From Mycoplasma procyoni (lineage in GTDB: Bacteria; Bacillota_I; Bacilli_A; Mycoplasmatales; Metamycoplasmataceae), in assembly GCF_017052595.1 (NCBI RefSeq), contig NZ_JAFIDB010000003.1, positions 48,460 to 112,459 of the forward strand: a DNA stretch of 64,000 nucleotides, given 5' to 3'. Below, piece by piece: positions 53,927 through 64,000 of this stretch; positions within the stretch are counted from its first letter, which is position 1, and every line of letters begins with the position of its first letter. Under the pieces are notes generated by a model. It was not told the DNA's origin, searched no databases, and saw only the letters and a program-made list of their open reading frames with translations. A program made the position numbers and the translations under genes.

Positions 53927-54045
53927 TTTCATCTCCTTTTATCATTTATCATACATTATTATTTTACCAAAACTAACCTTATAAAATACAAAAATCGACT
54001 TTATAAAGATAAAAAAGCTTGAAAATAGCGTTTTTGAAATATTTT
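53907..54045. repeat. Duplicated module-junction segment, copy 2
   Basis: Promoter and start region of module 2b, nearly identical to 52441-52580. The similarity fades near 54040, where the copies differ in their last ~20 bases. Confidence 0.85.
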
Positions 54046-54120
54046 TGATAATAAACTCCAAAACTATTTCAAAATCCCTTTGAAAAAACAAAAAAATTTC
54101 TTTGTTAATCAAAAAATGTG

Positions 54121-54126
54121 TATAAT
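54121..54126 (+). promoter_or_regulatory. -10 box of the SGNH lipoprotein gene
   Basis: TATAAT lies 57 nt upstream of ATG 54184, which follows TAAGGAGAT. The leader between them is about 50 nt and AT-rich. Confidence 0.6.
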
Positions 54127-54183
54127 AAGTCAAACATTTTTAATAAGTATATACAGAAGTGTGTGCTTAAGTAAGGAGATACA

Positions 54184-57100
54184 ATGAAAAAGACTAACAG
54201 AGCAAAATTGCTCCTACTTTCATTATTAGGTAGCTTACCTATTGCAACATTTGTTGCGTGTAACCAACCAGGAAATGAAACTAAAAACCCAGATTTAGTT
54301 TCACAACCTGAAAAACAACAAACACCACCCGAAGATACAACAAAACCAAAAGAGGATGTTTTAGAACCACAAACACCACCAGAAACAAAAGAAGATCAAA
54401 ACCCTGCTCACGATTCTCAAACAGAAAATAAACAAGATCAAAACACAAACAACACTCAAACAAGAGAACTAAAGCAAAAATCAAGCAACTTTATCGCTCT
54501 AGATCAACACATTAACTATGTTGCTTTAGGTGATTCAATTAGTGCTGGTTTTGATGGTACTTTAGATCAAGATTACCAAGGACAAAAAGATCAAAACGGA
54601 ATTGATGGTCTTTCTTTTCCTTCTTTTCTTGCAAGAATTCTAGATCAAAATAACAGAGTAGATAACTTTAAAAACTATGCTGTTTCTGGTGCTACTATAT
54701 TAGACTTTAACCTTTTATTAGGTTTCTTAGATGAACAAGAAGTTCAAAAAGAAAAAAGACACTTAGAAACATTCTTTGGAACTAATTTCAAAGAAGTTGC
54801 AAACGAGATCAAACAAAGACTAAAAGAAGCAAATTTAGTAACTGTAACTTTAGGAGCTAATGACTTTTTCCACACAGTCTTTGAGTCTCTAAAAGAGCTA
54901 AAAGTTTCTTCTTTATTAGAAGCTTTCAAAAATCCTAAAAGTGCTGCGTCACTGGAAGTTTCGGAAGCTTTTAGTAAGATTTTAGTTACAGCTCAACAAA
55001 GAATCAATGAGAGAATTAAGTTATTTATTACAAATCTTAAAAAGCTTGCTCCAAAGGCAAATATAAACTTTATTTCTTATCCAATGCCTTTATTAAAAGT
55101 TAGAGATTTAATCGATCAACTAGTTCCTCAATATCTTAATTTACCTTTTGTAGCTCAAACAAAATTCAGTGATTTTGTTTTATCTACAATTAATAATGCA
55201 ATCAAAAATCAAACTCAAGGACTTGATGTAAATTACATTCAAGCCTTTAATGAGCCTTATTGAATTTCACACAAAAAAGAGCTGATTTCACTGTTTTTAG
55301 ATATTCACCCAAACACAAGTGCTTATAAAAAGATGGCAATGGATATTTATTTAAAATTAACAAATAAATATGCTGATTTTGATGATTCATACAACAAATA
55401 TGACTTTGATCAAAATTATGCAACCACAGATGTAAACAACTATAAATACCAAATTGAAGTTTCAAACATTGAAGCTGTTTTAGGTGACTCAACTCAAAGT
55501 TATTTAGATAACAAAAGTGCCTTCGAAACTCAAAAAGACCAAATCAGAACCAAAGATAACTATGGTAAAAGAATTATTGGTCTTACAAACATGAACGAAG
55601 GAATTGTTGATAATGTAATTAATGGAATTTTCTCTAATGAATTTCTGGAAGTAATTGATCCTTCTGGAAAACTTAAAGCATTATTACAACACAATAATTC
55701 TGAATTTGTAAAGAGACTACAGTTTAATTTAGTTAAATCAGATTTAGTTTATAGAACTTATTCTAATTTAGAAGTTTTATTAAGCGAGCTTGAGCAAAAT
55801 AACGAGCTAACTTTTGAAAATATCTACAAAAAACTAAAAGAAGAATTAGTTACAAAACAAACTATTGTTTCTGTATTAAACATTTTATCTAAAACAATCA
55901 AAGATGTTTTAGAACAAGAAACAACACCAGAATCAAAAGCGCAACTAGTTGCTCAAATCAAAGATACTTTTAGCTCACTTGCAAAAACTTTAGTTTCAAA
56001 CTACAAAGATAAAATTAAAGAATATGTTGAGTCTAAAGTAAATAATTTAGATAATGAAATTATTAATAGTATTAATATTTCTCAAATTATAGATAATTTA
56101 GTCGCTGATCAAAACGCCGATTTTATCATTAATTTAGTTACTAAAAGTTATGTAGAAAACATTGATTCACTACAAAACATAAGTTCACTTGAGGATTTTG
56201 TGTTTAGATTTATTAAGGTTGCTCTAAAAGAAATTAATGAGCATTCAGAAACCAAAAATACCCTAAAATCCTTTATAAAAGAAACAATTAAGCAAAATGC
56301 AAACACCATTTCTTTATTAGTTTTATCTAAATCAAAAGAACTTCAGATCCCTTTATCTTCACAAGAAGATAGCGAACTACTTAAAAGAGTTGTTTCTAAA
56401 GCAACAATTGCTTTAGTGGACTCTAAAGACTTTGATCAAGAATTTGATTCAATTATTAATACTTTAGCTCAAAATAAAGACAGAATTAATTCTCTAAATG
56501 ATCTATTAGCCATTTTAAAAGAATCCATTTTAGGCAATTTAACAAACAATCAAAATAGTGATTTATTAGAATCTATTATTTCAAAAGCTTTTTCAAAACT
56601 TCCTTTATTTAAAACAATAATTGAAGCAATTGGACAAGAAGATCTTTCTGCTTTAGTTGATAAAACATTAGCATTATTTGATGCAAATCTTTCTTCAATT
56701 TCTGTTGATAATTCAGCAATTTTAAAATATTTAAACTTAATTTCTAAAGCAATTAAAACAACTTTAGACAACTCAACACAAGAGCAAAAAACAGAAATCA
56801 AAGAAGCCTTTAGCTCTTTAGTTATTCCCTTTATAGAGAAATTTAAAACAAAAATTTCACAATTTGCATCAACTAAAATCCAAAGTTTAAATATTGAAAT
56901 TCTAAAACAAATTAATACAACACAACTGATCAATAATCTTTTAGAACAACAAAATACACAAACAGCACTTTCTTTAGTTTCAGCAAGCTATTTTGATAAC
57001 ATTGATGATTATCAAAATCAAACTTCTCTAGAACAATTTGCTACTAACTTAATTAAAAACGCAATCAAAACTATTAATAAACAAGAAAATAGTGAACTAA

Positions 57101-59919
57101 AAGCAAAACTTATTAATCTTGTTAAACAATCAATCAAACAAAATATTTCTGTTTTAGCTGATTTTGCCAAAACAAAGCTTGCTGAAGTTCAAATTTCTTT
57201 TGAAACAGAACAACAAAGTTCTGCATTTAATAATGTTTTAAGTTCAATTATCAATACAGTCCTTGATTCTCGAGAGTTTTCAGAATCATTTAACAATGTT
57301 TTAGCACAACTTGAAAACAAAAAAGATTCTTATGAAAACTTCGAGCAATTATTAGTAGCTCTAAAAACTTCTTTTGTAGCTGCAATATCAGATAAATTAG
57401 CTTCTGAAAATGTCGAAAATACAGAAATAATCGCTATTTTTGTTTCAAAAGCCTTTTCAAATCTTCCTTTATTAAACACAATTATTAACTCAATCAATCA
57501 AGAAGATCTTAATGTAGTAATTGATAAATTATTAGCCTTTAGTAACTCACAAAATACACAACAACTACTTTCAAATGATTTATTAATTAAGGGTCTAAAC
57601 ATAGTTACAAAAGGAATTAAAATTGCTTTTGAAAACAAAACAGAAGAGCAAAAAACTGCTCTAAAACAAAGCTTTAAAGAAATTTTAAATACTTTTGTTT
57701 CAAGATACAAAGAGAGAATTTCTAATTTTGCAATTAATAAACTTAATAGCCTTGCAATTGAAGATATTAATTTTGCAACTGTTTTAGAAAAATTCTTAAA
57801 ACAAGAAAATAGCGAATTATTTATCGATTTATTTAGTGATATTGTCTTTGAACAAATTGATCAATTCCAAAATCTTAATACAATTGAAGAATTTGGAATC
57901 AGATTCTTTAAAGAAGCAATTAAGAATTTAAAGAATGAATCAAACCAACGAACAAAAGACAAAATCAAAGCAATCTTAAAAGAAATTATTACAGAAAACA
58001 CACAAGCAATTGCAAATGCATTAATTAAACAATTAGCAAAATATGGCTTTAATTTTAGTGCTACAGAAGACAAACAATTAATCAAAAACGTGCTTGACAG
58101 AGTGATTTCAGTAATTTCAGACTCAAATGATTTCTCAAGTGAATTTGATGCAATAATTAATCATATTGCAACAAATTCTCAATCACTAAATTCCTTTAGT
58201 GATCTTCTAAATCTGCTTAAGTCTTATTTCTTAGGCAACTCAAATTCAGATCAACAAAGTGAGATTATCAAGGCTGTTGTTTCTAAAATGTTTAACAAAC
58301 TTCCTTTAGCACAAAGAGTAATTGATGCTGTGGGAGTTGCAGATTTAAATACTTTAGCAACTAAATTTTTAGCTCAAAGCAACAACTCTTCTTTAAGTCT
58401 TTCAGCTGATTTATTATTAAGTCTTATTAACGCAGCCTCAAAAGATCTTAAAGATGCCTTAAATAATGCTCAAAATGATGATCAAAAAACAAAAATCAAA
58501 GACGCGTTCAAATCAATCGCAAGAACTCTTACAATTAATCTAAAAGAAAAATTAGCACAAGTTGCTAGAAATAAAATTAGTGAACTCAATAATCCTTTAT
58601 TAAGTCAGCTTGATTTTTCTAAAATTATTGAAAAGTTATTAGCTCAAGAAAACTCTTCAATTTTTATTGATCTAATCACTAAACTTTATATTGATAACAT
58701 CAATAATCTTCAAAATGCTACTTCTTTAGAAGACTTTATTACAAAGATTTCTAAATACTTAATTAAAGAGCTAAATTCACAAAATCAACAAACTCTTAAA
58801 ACTCAAATTAAAAACTTACTAGTTTCCGTTTTTAAAGAAAATACGCAGGTTTTAGCAAACTTTGCAGTTGCAAAACTGAACCAAAGTGGTCTTAAATTCA
58901 ACCAAGAAACAGACAAAGAAATCTTTAAAAGAGTCTTTGATTCTGTCTTAGGAGTTGTTTTAGAAGGTGATGATTTTAATACAGCATTCAATGAAACACT
59001 CAAAGAAATGGAAAAACAAGAAAATAGTTACACAAACTTCTCTACAATGTTTGATGCTCTTAAAAAATCATTAACTAAAGGGTTATTATTTAATTTATTA
59101 AATCAAAAACCAAACCCTCAAGACAAACTAGAAGTTCTATTTTCAAAAGCTTTTGGAAAATTACCATTATTCAAAAGAATTATTGACTCACTCAATCCAA
59201 ATGATTATGTAAAATTAATTAACAGATTCTTCGAAGCATCTGATATAGACCAAAAAACAGGGATTTATGCAGCTTTAAAGACTTCTAACCAAGAAAGCGG
59301 AGTTCTTTTTGGAAACGTTCACTATAGCAAAGACGTTAATGCAATTAGTCTTGCTAACAAGCTTGGAGAAGTGATTTCTTATCTATATACTCCCATTTAT
59401 AAAGACTTTGCAAATAAAGTAAAATCAGGAGAAATAAATAATTCAACAATCTATAAAGATACTGAAACTTACAAAGCAGGATATAGACTATTTACACTGA
59501 TTCATTGATTAATTAGACATCAAAAAGAAATAACACAAACACTTTATTGATCATCGACAACAGGATTTGCTGGGTATGATGTTGTAGCGATAATAAACCG
59601 AGGAATTAATAAAGCAATTCAAGACGGTGCAATTAGTAGTGCAGATAAAAGTAATTCTAACTTCAATGACACAACAAAAGGAAAAATTGGAATTAATAGA
59701 AACTGAAATTTCAATGTTGAATACTTTGGAGGAGAAGATAGAAGAGGTTTCTTTGGATGGGGAGGAGTTAGCGAAAGTAATTTCAAAAACGACAACACAA
59801 TTTTCTATCTTTATGATTTATCTCAATTGGATACAAAAGACAAATTCCAAAAAACCAAAACAAGACAACAAGTTCTTTTTGAGTCTTTTGTAAATGGTTA
59901 CATGGGAGACAAAAAATAA
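54184..59919 (+). CDS. Very large SGNH/GDSL-hydrolase lipoprotein with four internal repeats
   Basis: A 1911-residue protein. The signal peptide ends in a lipobox, IATFVAC (Cys ~27), followed by a P/E/T/Q-rich linker. The catalytic SGNH domain spans about 110-385: block I ALGDSISAGFD with Ser118, then NYAVSGATI, TVTLGANDFF and DIHPNTSAY, which supplies Asp and His. All triad residues are present. From about residue 630, four helical repeats of ~281 residues follow, each opening with a phrase like LLEQQNTQTALSLVS and containing LQN-TSLEDF. A C-terminal domain rich in G, F and W ends the protein. It is probably a surface esterase or lipase, with the repeats projecting or anchoring it. Confidence 0.88.
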
Positions 59920-59926
59920 GCAATTT

Positions 59927-59948
59927 TCAGCCTTTGGCTGATTTTTGT
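59927..59948 (+). terminator. Intrinsic terminator after the SGNH lipoprotein
   Basis: TCAGCC / GGCTGA (59927-59932, 59936-59941) with a TTT loop, then TTTTTG. Confidence 0.8.
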
Positions 59949-60048
59949 TTTTTCTAAAAAAAAGTCAAAAAAGGTCTTATTTTTGAACTTTTATTAATTA
60001 ATTAGTCCTTTTTTAGTGATTTTTCTTAAAAAAATAAGAACAACATAT

Positions 60049-60054
60049 TATAAT
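60049..60054 (+). promoter_or_regulatory. -10 box of the 5'-nucleotidase gene
   Basis: TATAAT lies 26 nt upstream of ATG 60081. AAAGGAG precedes the start. Confidence 0.65.
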
Positions 60055-60080
60055 TAAAATACACACTTAAAGGAGTATTT

Positions 60081-62267
60081 ATGAAGAAAACATTTAAAAA
60101 GAACTTATTAAAATTTAGTCCCTTATTAACACTAAGCACAATTGTTCCTGTTGCTGCTGTTTTAACAAGTTGCAACTCAAAACAACAAGAAACAAAAGAC
60201 CCAATAAAACAAGAAAAAAGTTTTGAAGAAAAATTAAAAGAATTAAAAAATAAACAAACAGAAGGTGCAAGAGTTCAATACAAGGAAACTTACAAGCAAT
60301 ACAACCAAAAATTAGATGACTTTGCTAAAAAATACAAAGAATTAGCAACTAAATTATCTTCTGCAAAAACAGATGAAGAGAAAAAAGCAGCTAGAGAATC
60401 AATAGAAAAGCTTAATTTTGAAGCTAAATTTAGTTTAAGACCTTTATTAGCTAAATCAAATTATTTATTTAAACAACTAAAAGAATTAGAAAAAGATTCA
60501 GATATCAAAACAATTAAAATCTTCCACACAAACGACGAACACGGAAGACTTAAATATGATGCTTACAAATACAATAACTATTCAGGAATGGATAGAACAA
60601 GTCAATACATTAGAGATAAAAACTACGATTTATTAATTTCAGCAGGAGATATGATTCAAGGTCTTCCTTTATCAGATTCAGATAAAGGAGATACAATCAC
60701 TCAAATTGCTAAATATACAGGTTATGACTCAATTACAGTTGGTAACCACGAATTTGATTATGGTCTAAAACACGTTTTAGATCTAGACACAAAACTTCAA
60801 AAAGAAGAATTCGGAAGAACATTACCATTTATTTCAGCAAATATTTTCTATAAAGACTATAAAGATCAAACAGACAAACCAGAAGGTTATGATCAAGCAA
60901 AAGTAGGTAAAAGAGTATTTAAACCTTACATTATTAAAGAACTAGAAAACGGAATTAAAGTTGCTATTATGGGAATTACAACTCCTGATACAGCTTATAC
61001 ATCGCACCCAAAAAACTCAAAACTAGTTGAATTTAAACAACCTGTAGAATCAGCGAAAGAAACTATTGCTGAAATCAAAAAAGACCACCCAGAAGTTAAC
61101 TTTATCATCGCATCAACTCACCTCGGAACAGGAAGAAGTCAAGTTGAGTGAACTTCAGAATATCTAGCTGAAAAAGTTCCTGAAATTGATTTAATTTTAG
61201 ATGGACACAGCCACACTTATGTTCAAATTAAAAAACCAGCTGAAAATGCAGCTCCTGATACATATGTAACTCAAACAGAAGCTTACACAAAATATTTAGG
61301 AGATATTGAAATTGAATTTGACTCTAAAACAGGAAAAATCAAAGAAGTACACCAACAATTAAGAGATATAAACCAAATTACAGTAGCAACAAGCGATAAT
61401 GCTCAACTATTAATTAAAAAACTTGAAGAAGGATTTAACAAAGAAAATCAAGTTGTTGCCTTTAGTTCTCCTGGAGTATTCAAACACACAGAAAGCCAAA
61501 CAATCGGAAATACACCTTACTGAATCGGAAGAATTCAACCTACTTCTCTTGGAGTGATGGCCGCTGATTCGCTTGCTTGAGGATTTGTTAAAGAAAGTCC
61601 TTGAACAACACACCAATCAACAGAAACTTCTAAATGAGAAGCAGGAACAATTGATAATGTTATTGGATTAATGAATGGTGGAGGATTAAGGACAGATCTT
61701 AAAGAAGGAGAAGTAACAAAAGGAGATATTTTAGGAATTAGTCCATTTGGAAACAGAATTTCTGCTGTTAAACTAAAAGGTTCTACATTACTAGAAGCTC
61801 TAAAACACGGATTATCAACTAAAGCAAGATCTGGAGGATTTGCTCAACTATCTTCAAACGTTGCTTACCATGTTAATGTTGAAAAAGGAACAGATCCAAG
61901 AACAAACAAAGAAGGTTGACTATGAAAATTAGATGAATCTTCAATTAAAATCAACGACAAAGCAATTGAACTAAACAAAGATTACTACCTTGTTACAAAT
62001 GATTACATTTTAGCTGGTGGTGATGATTACAAAATGCTAAATACAATTACATCTAAAGAAATTGAATTAGCTTATGAAGGTGAAGAATACATTAAAGTTC
62101 TAACAGAATTTGCAAAAGAATACACAAAAGCAGATGCAACAACAGATAAAGCATTTTCTAAAAAACTTGCAGATTATCTAAAACCTGAAACTATTGCAAA
62201 ACAAAGTATCACAATTCCAGCAGAAGCTAAAGGAAAAGATATTCCAGAACCAGACAACAAAGCATAA
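60081..62267 (+). CDS. 5'-nucleotidase / metallophosphatase lipoprotein
   Basis: A 728-residue protein. The signal peptide has the lipobox VLTSC. A helical stalk covers ~40-145. The metallophosphatase domain then shows TNDEHGRL (~153), SAGDMIQG, GNHEFDYG and GHSHTYVQ, all metal-binding motifs. The 5'-nucleotidase C-terminal domain shows NGGGLRTDL and LVTNDYILAGGDDYKM. Surface 5'-nucleotidases release nucleosides from host nucleotides, which mycoplasmas cannot make from scratch. Its own promoter and terminator make it monocistronic. Confidence 0.93.
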
Positions 62268-62280
62268 AAATAACACAAAA

Positions 62281-62306
62281 AACACTTAATTCTAAGTGTT
62301 TTTTTG
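62281..62306 (+). terminator. Intrinsic terminator of the 5'-nucleotidase gene
   Basis: AACACTTA / TAAGTGTT (62281-62288, 62293-62300), flanked by A- and T-runs. Confidence 0.85.
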
Positions 62307-62347
62307 TTTGTGACTTAATTATAAATTATCTCTAAAAAATTTTATGC

Positions 62348-62460
62348 TATAATGTATTTATATTAAGCACTGTCGCTCCTGATAGCGGCTCTTGGCTATC
62401 TTTTACTTAAATGTAAATATCCGGAACAAAGGGAGTTCGCTCATAAAGGCGAACTTTTTA
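62348..62460 (+). ncRNA. Small structured RNA unit A (promoter at 62348, terminator at 62434-62460)
   Basis: An extended -10, TGC-TATAAT (62345-62353), predicts a start near 62360. The RNA has hairpin P1, GTCGCT / AGCGGC (62372-62377, 62384-62389); a second short stem, TTTA / TAAA (62402-62405, 62414-62417), enclosing CTTAAATG; the motif AATAT-CGG-ACA; and a terminator AGTTCGC / GCGAACT with a T-run. About 100 nt in all. There is no coding sequence inside, and none follows before the next RNA. The layout recurs in RNA B, with paired changes in both stems. It does not match any riboswitch I can name. Confidence 0.6.
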
Positions 62461-62533
62461 AATTACTTTTTAAGAATAGTAATTAACGTCTTAAAATAAG
62501 AGAAAATTATTACTTTGCATTTAATAAAAAGTG

Positions 62534-62648
62534 TGATAGAATTTAGTTATCGGAAAATGGTCGCTCTGGACGGCGATTCCGGATATCTTCGACTTAAATG
62601 ACGAATATGCGGGACAGTGGAAACTCACATTATTGTGAGTTTTTTAAA
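62534..62648 (+). ncRNA. Small structured RNA unit B, homologue of unit A
   Basis: An extended -10, TGA-TAGAAT (62534-62542), predicts a start near 62549. P1 is GTCGCT / GGCGAT (62560-62565, 62572-62577). P2 is TTCG / CGAA (62588-62591, 62602-62605) around ACTTAAATGA. AATATGCGGGACA follows, then a terminator AAACTCACA / TGTGAGTTT with a T-run. Promoter-to-P1 spacing is 17 nt, against 18 in unit A. The next gene, at 62973, has its own promoter, so this RNA also appears free-standing. Confidence 0.6.
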
Positions 62649-62651
62649 TTT

Positions 62652-62790
62652 TTATAATAAATACATAAGTCCCATAATAACTAATAAAGCTAAATCAGTT
62701 TTGTAAATATGATCTTGGTTTTCATTTGTTTTGCAAAATGACTTAAAGAAATTATAGCCTTATTTTTTATCCATTGATTGTTGTAATATT
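62652..62790 (-). pseudogene. Possible degenerate coding remnant
   Basis: On the minus strand, a segment reads DEILQQSMDKK, a stop, then GYNFFKSFCKTNENQ and LALLVIMGLMYLL. It looks like decayed protein sequence with one internal TAA and no start. An adjacent stretch near 62800-62870 in another frame reads GYFWQKNSIIDGNIVARK. No family is recognised. The rest of 62791-62949 shows nothing else. Confidence 0.3.
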
Positions 62791-62949
62791 TCATCTCATT
62801 CTATTTAGTTTTTTACTTTTCTGGCGACTATATTTCCATCTATAATAGAATTTTTTTGCCAAAAATAGCCTCCACAGGAAAAAATTGAGAAAATTTCTGA
62901 TCCTTTTCCTAAATTTTTCCATTGAAATAACCACCATATTAAAAAGTAG

Positions 62950-62955
62950 TATAAT
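62950..62955 (+). promoter_or_regulatory. -10 box of the second Panacea gene
   Basis: TATAAT lies 17 nt upstream of ATG 62973, with GAGGAGGT between them. Confidence 0.65.
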
Positions 62956-62972
62956 TTTTATGAGGAGGTAAA

Positions 62973-63557
62973 ATGAAAAGACCAATTGATGTGTTTTATT
63001 TTATGAAGTATTTATTGTTATACTCAAAAATAAAAGATAAAAATTATAATTATTGAACTTATAAAACATGACAACAAAAAGTTTTATGATTCAGTGATTA
63101 TACATTTTTAAAACAAAATAAAACTAGATTTTTTGACTCAAGCTTTTTAGCTTATTTCTTTGGTCCAATTGAATTTGATATTTTAAATTTTCAATACCTA
63201 AATGACAATAAAGTCTGATACACAACCAAAGAAAATGCATGAAACTATGTATTTTGAGACCCTCAACAAAACATGAATGTCTATTATAAGAAATCCTCAA
63301 TTAAGTTAATAGAAGAATTAAAAGAGGAATTTTTAAAGGAATTCAACAATGATCAAGAAAGATGAGATCACTTTACTAAAATTGCTGATTTATGTTTTAA
63401 ATTTCGCCCTTATAGTCTTACAGAAATTTCTCATAAACACCAAAGTTGAAAAAATGCAGAAAAGGAAAAAAGAGAAATAACAACTCAAGAAATGATTGAT
63501 GATACTTTTGATCCTATTGAAGACTTAAAACAAACACCAAATTATGAATCGGAATAA
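62973..63557 (+). CDS. Panacea-domain (DUF4065/SocA-like) protein, second copy
   Basis: A 194-residue protein related to the one at 1332-1895: an MKYLLLY helix, YKTWQQKVLWFSDY, then FFGPIEFDILNFQYL. It has a long charged C-terminal half with many TGA Trp codons. It has its own promoter and ribosome binding site. No intact partner follows: only a hydrophobic remnant at 63573-63749 in the same frame, after two stops. It may therefore be an orphan antitoxin that protects against related toxins. Confidence 0.8.
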
Positions 63558-63572
63558 TTTAAATTAAAGTAA

Positions 63573-63749
63573 CTTCCTTTCACATTAGCTTTCATTACAA
63601 TTCTAGCAACTTCCACACAAAGAGCAGGCAACGATTCTTTATCAATATTATGAACAGCATTTTTTATCTCACTTTTATTCCTAATATTTTTAATATTAAT
63701 TATTGATTTAAAAAAGAAATCAATAAATACTAAAATGCCACAAAATTAG
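63573..63749 (+). pseudogene. Remnant of the membrane partner of Panacea
   Basis: Fifty-eight codons without a start codon read LPFTLAFITILATS, a polar stretch with a TGA Trp, then WTAFFISLLFLIFLILIID and a lysine-rich tail. The two hydrophobic segments and tail resemble the C-terminal part of the toxin-like protein at 1888-2622 (VPVVLGFITLI, then a second segment). The frame is the same as that of the Panacea gene, but two TAA codons intervene. It is probably a 5'-deleted partner gene. Confidence 0.5.
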
Positions 63750-63762
63750 TGGTATTTTTTAA
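63734..63762 (+). terminator. Intrinsic terminator after the Panacea locus
   Basis: AATGCCAC / GTGGTATT (63734-63741, 63749-63756) with a T-run. Confidence 0.7.
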
Positions 63763-63801
63763 AATTAACAAAACTTTATACTAACTCTCTTCTAAAGGAT
63801 T

Positions 63802-64000
63802 CTAAGGCGGTTTAAAGATGATCTTTTTACAGGGAAAATGTGTGATTTTAGTAAAAAGTAAGCAAAATTTCAACTCACGCTCGCGAAGAGATATGACTGT
63901 ATCGATGTGTTGCAGCATAAGTGAAATTTTGGACTGTTCTTCAGTGTTTGTCGGAATAAAAAAAGATCATTTTAGCACATCTGACTTAGACAAAGATGGT
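63802..64000 (-). CDS. hsdS: Type I restriction specificity subunit HsdS, C-terminal end (continues beyond the window)
   Basis: Read on the minus strand, the segment gives FFIPTNTEEQSKISLMLQHI, then DTVISLRERELK, the hallmark conserved helical region of HsdS (P-EQ-KI--L--D--I--R---L). HsdS selects the DNA target for the HsdM methylase and HsdR nuclease. The last residues (FCLLFTKITHFPCKKIIFKPP) depart from the usual LLQ-MF ending, so the end may be frameshifted or recombined. An inverted pair, AAAATTTCA / TGAAATTTT, flanks the region 63866-63927. Only about 65 codons are visible. Confidence 0.75.

Noticed and set aside
62345..62648. Riboswitch interpretation of the two RNA units
   Set aside because: Each hairpin terminator is followed by another promoter rather than a gene, and I could not match the sequence to a named class. 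They are kept as ncRNA.
62791..62985. Minus-strand frame of 64 codons over the promoter of the second Panacea gene
   Set aside because: It covers the TATAAT and ribosome binding site of the plus-strand gene, and its start lies inside that gene. Low complexity, no motif.
63818..64000. Open plus-strand frame from an ATG to the window end
   Set aside because: The composition (several Cys, few typical motifs) is unlike a mycoplasma protein, and the minus strand of the same bases encodes a clear HsdS helix.

Overview
This is a very AT-rich window in which TGA must be read as tryptophan in nearly every long gene. Together with tight gene packing, lipoproteins with a mycoplasma-type lipobox and the absence of cell-wall synthesis genes, that points to a mollicute, most likely of the hominis/synoviae side (Mycoplasmopsis or Metamycoplasma). 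The species cannot be fixed from this sequence alone. No rRNA, tRNA, CRISPR array or complete insertion sequence was seen.

Layout. 1-6542 is an accessory island: the end of a putative ABC-three-component (ABC-3C) effector with a middle component but no ATPase, a Panacea-type antitoxin with a membrane partner, three tandem paralogues of unknown function, a winged-helix fragment and a small basic protein. 6790-15298 is a four-gene unit joining a large SF1 helicase to a ClpB-like AAA+ ATPase. Its promoter spacer is a run of 16 A. 15387-16742 encodes three small membrane proteins resembling DUF4231/SLATT effectors. 17182-21598 is a conserved core block (yebC, nusB, tlyA, sufS, iscU). 21773-27546 is an amino-sugar locus: an RpiR-type regulator, nagB, nagA and murQ leftward, and a PTS transporter rightward, with a near-perfect inverted repeat between the divergent units.

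27621-31768 (minus strand) holds a frameshifted AlbA/Schlafen-type gene and two copies of a module pairing an AbiEii-like nucleotidyltransferase with a ~170 aa partner. Two more copies plus an extra partner lie at 50599-53926. Surface proteins dominate the rest: DUF1410-like anchored proteins (31889-35770 and 48600-50501), a KEV-repeat protein behind a poly-T promoter (35976-37460), a 2537-residue helical-repeat protein (37470-45083), a 1911-residue SGNH-hydrolase lipoprotein (54184-59919) and a 5'-nucleotidase lipoprotein (60081-62267). An intact ABC-3C cassette (45172-48556) sits between two terminators with almost the same 12-bp stem. Its last gene is a distant relative of the nucleotidyltransferase partners.

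62360-62648 carries two tandem, structurally similar small RNA units, each with an extended -10 promoter and its own terminator. The window ends with a second Panacea gene, a decayed membrane partner and the 3' end of a type I restriction hsdS gene.

The window therefore interleaves conserved metabolism with a dense set of candidate defence and toxin-antitoxin modules, some multicopy, some decayed, and some behind promoters that look phase-variable. The most interesting candidates are the helicase/ClpB four-gene system, the nucleotidyltransferase-partner family and its link to ABC-3C, and the paired small RNAs.
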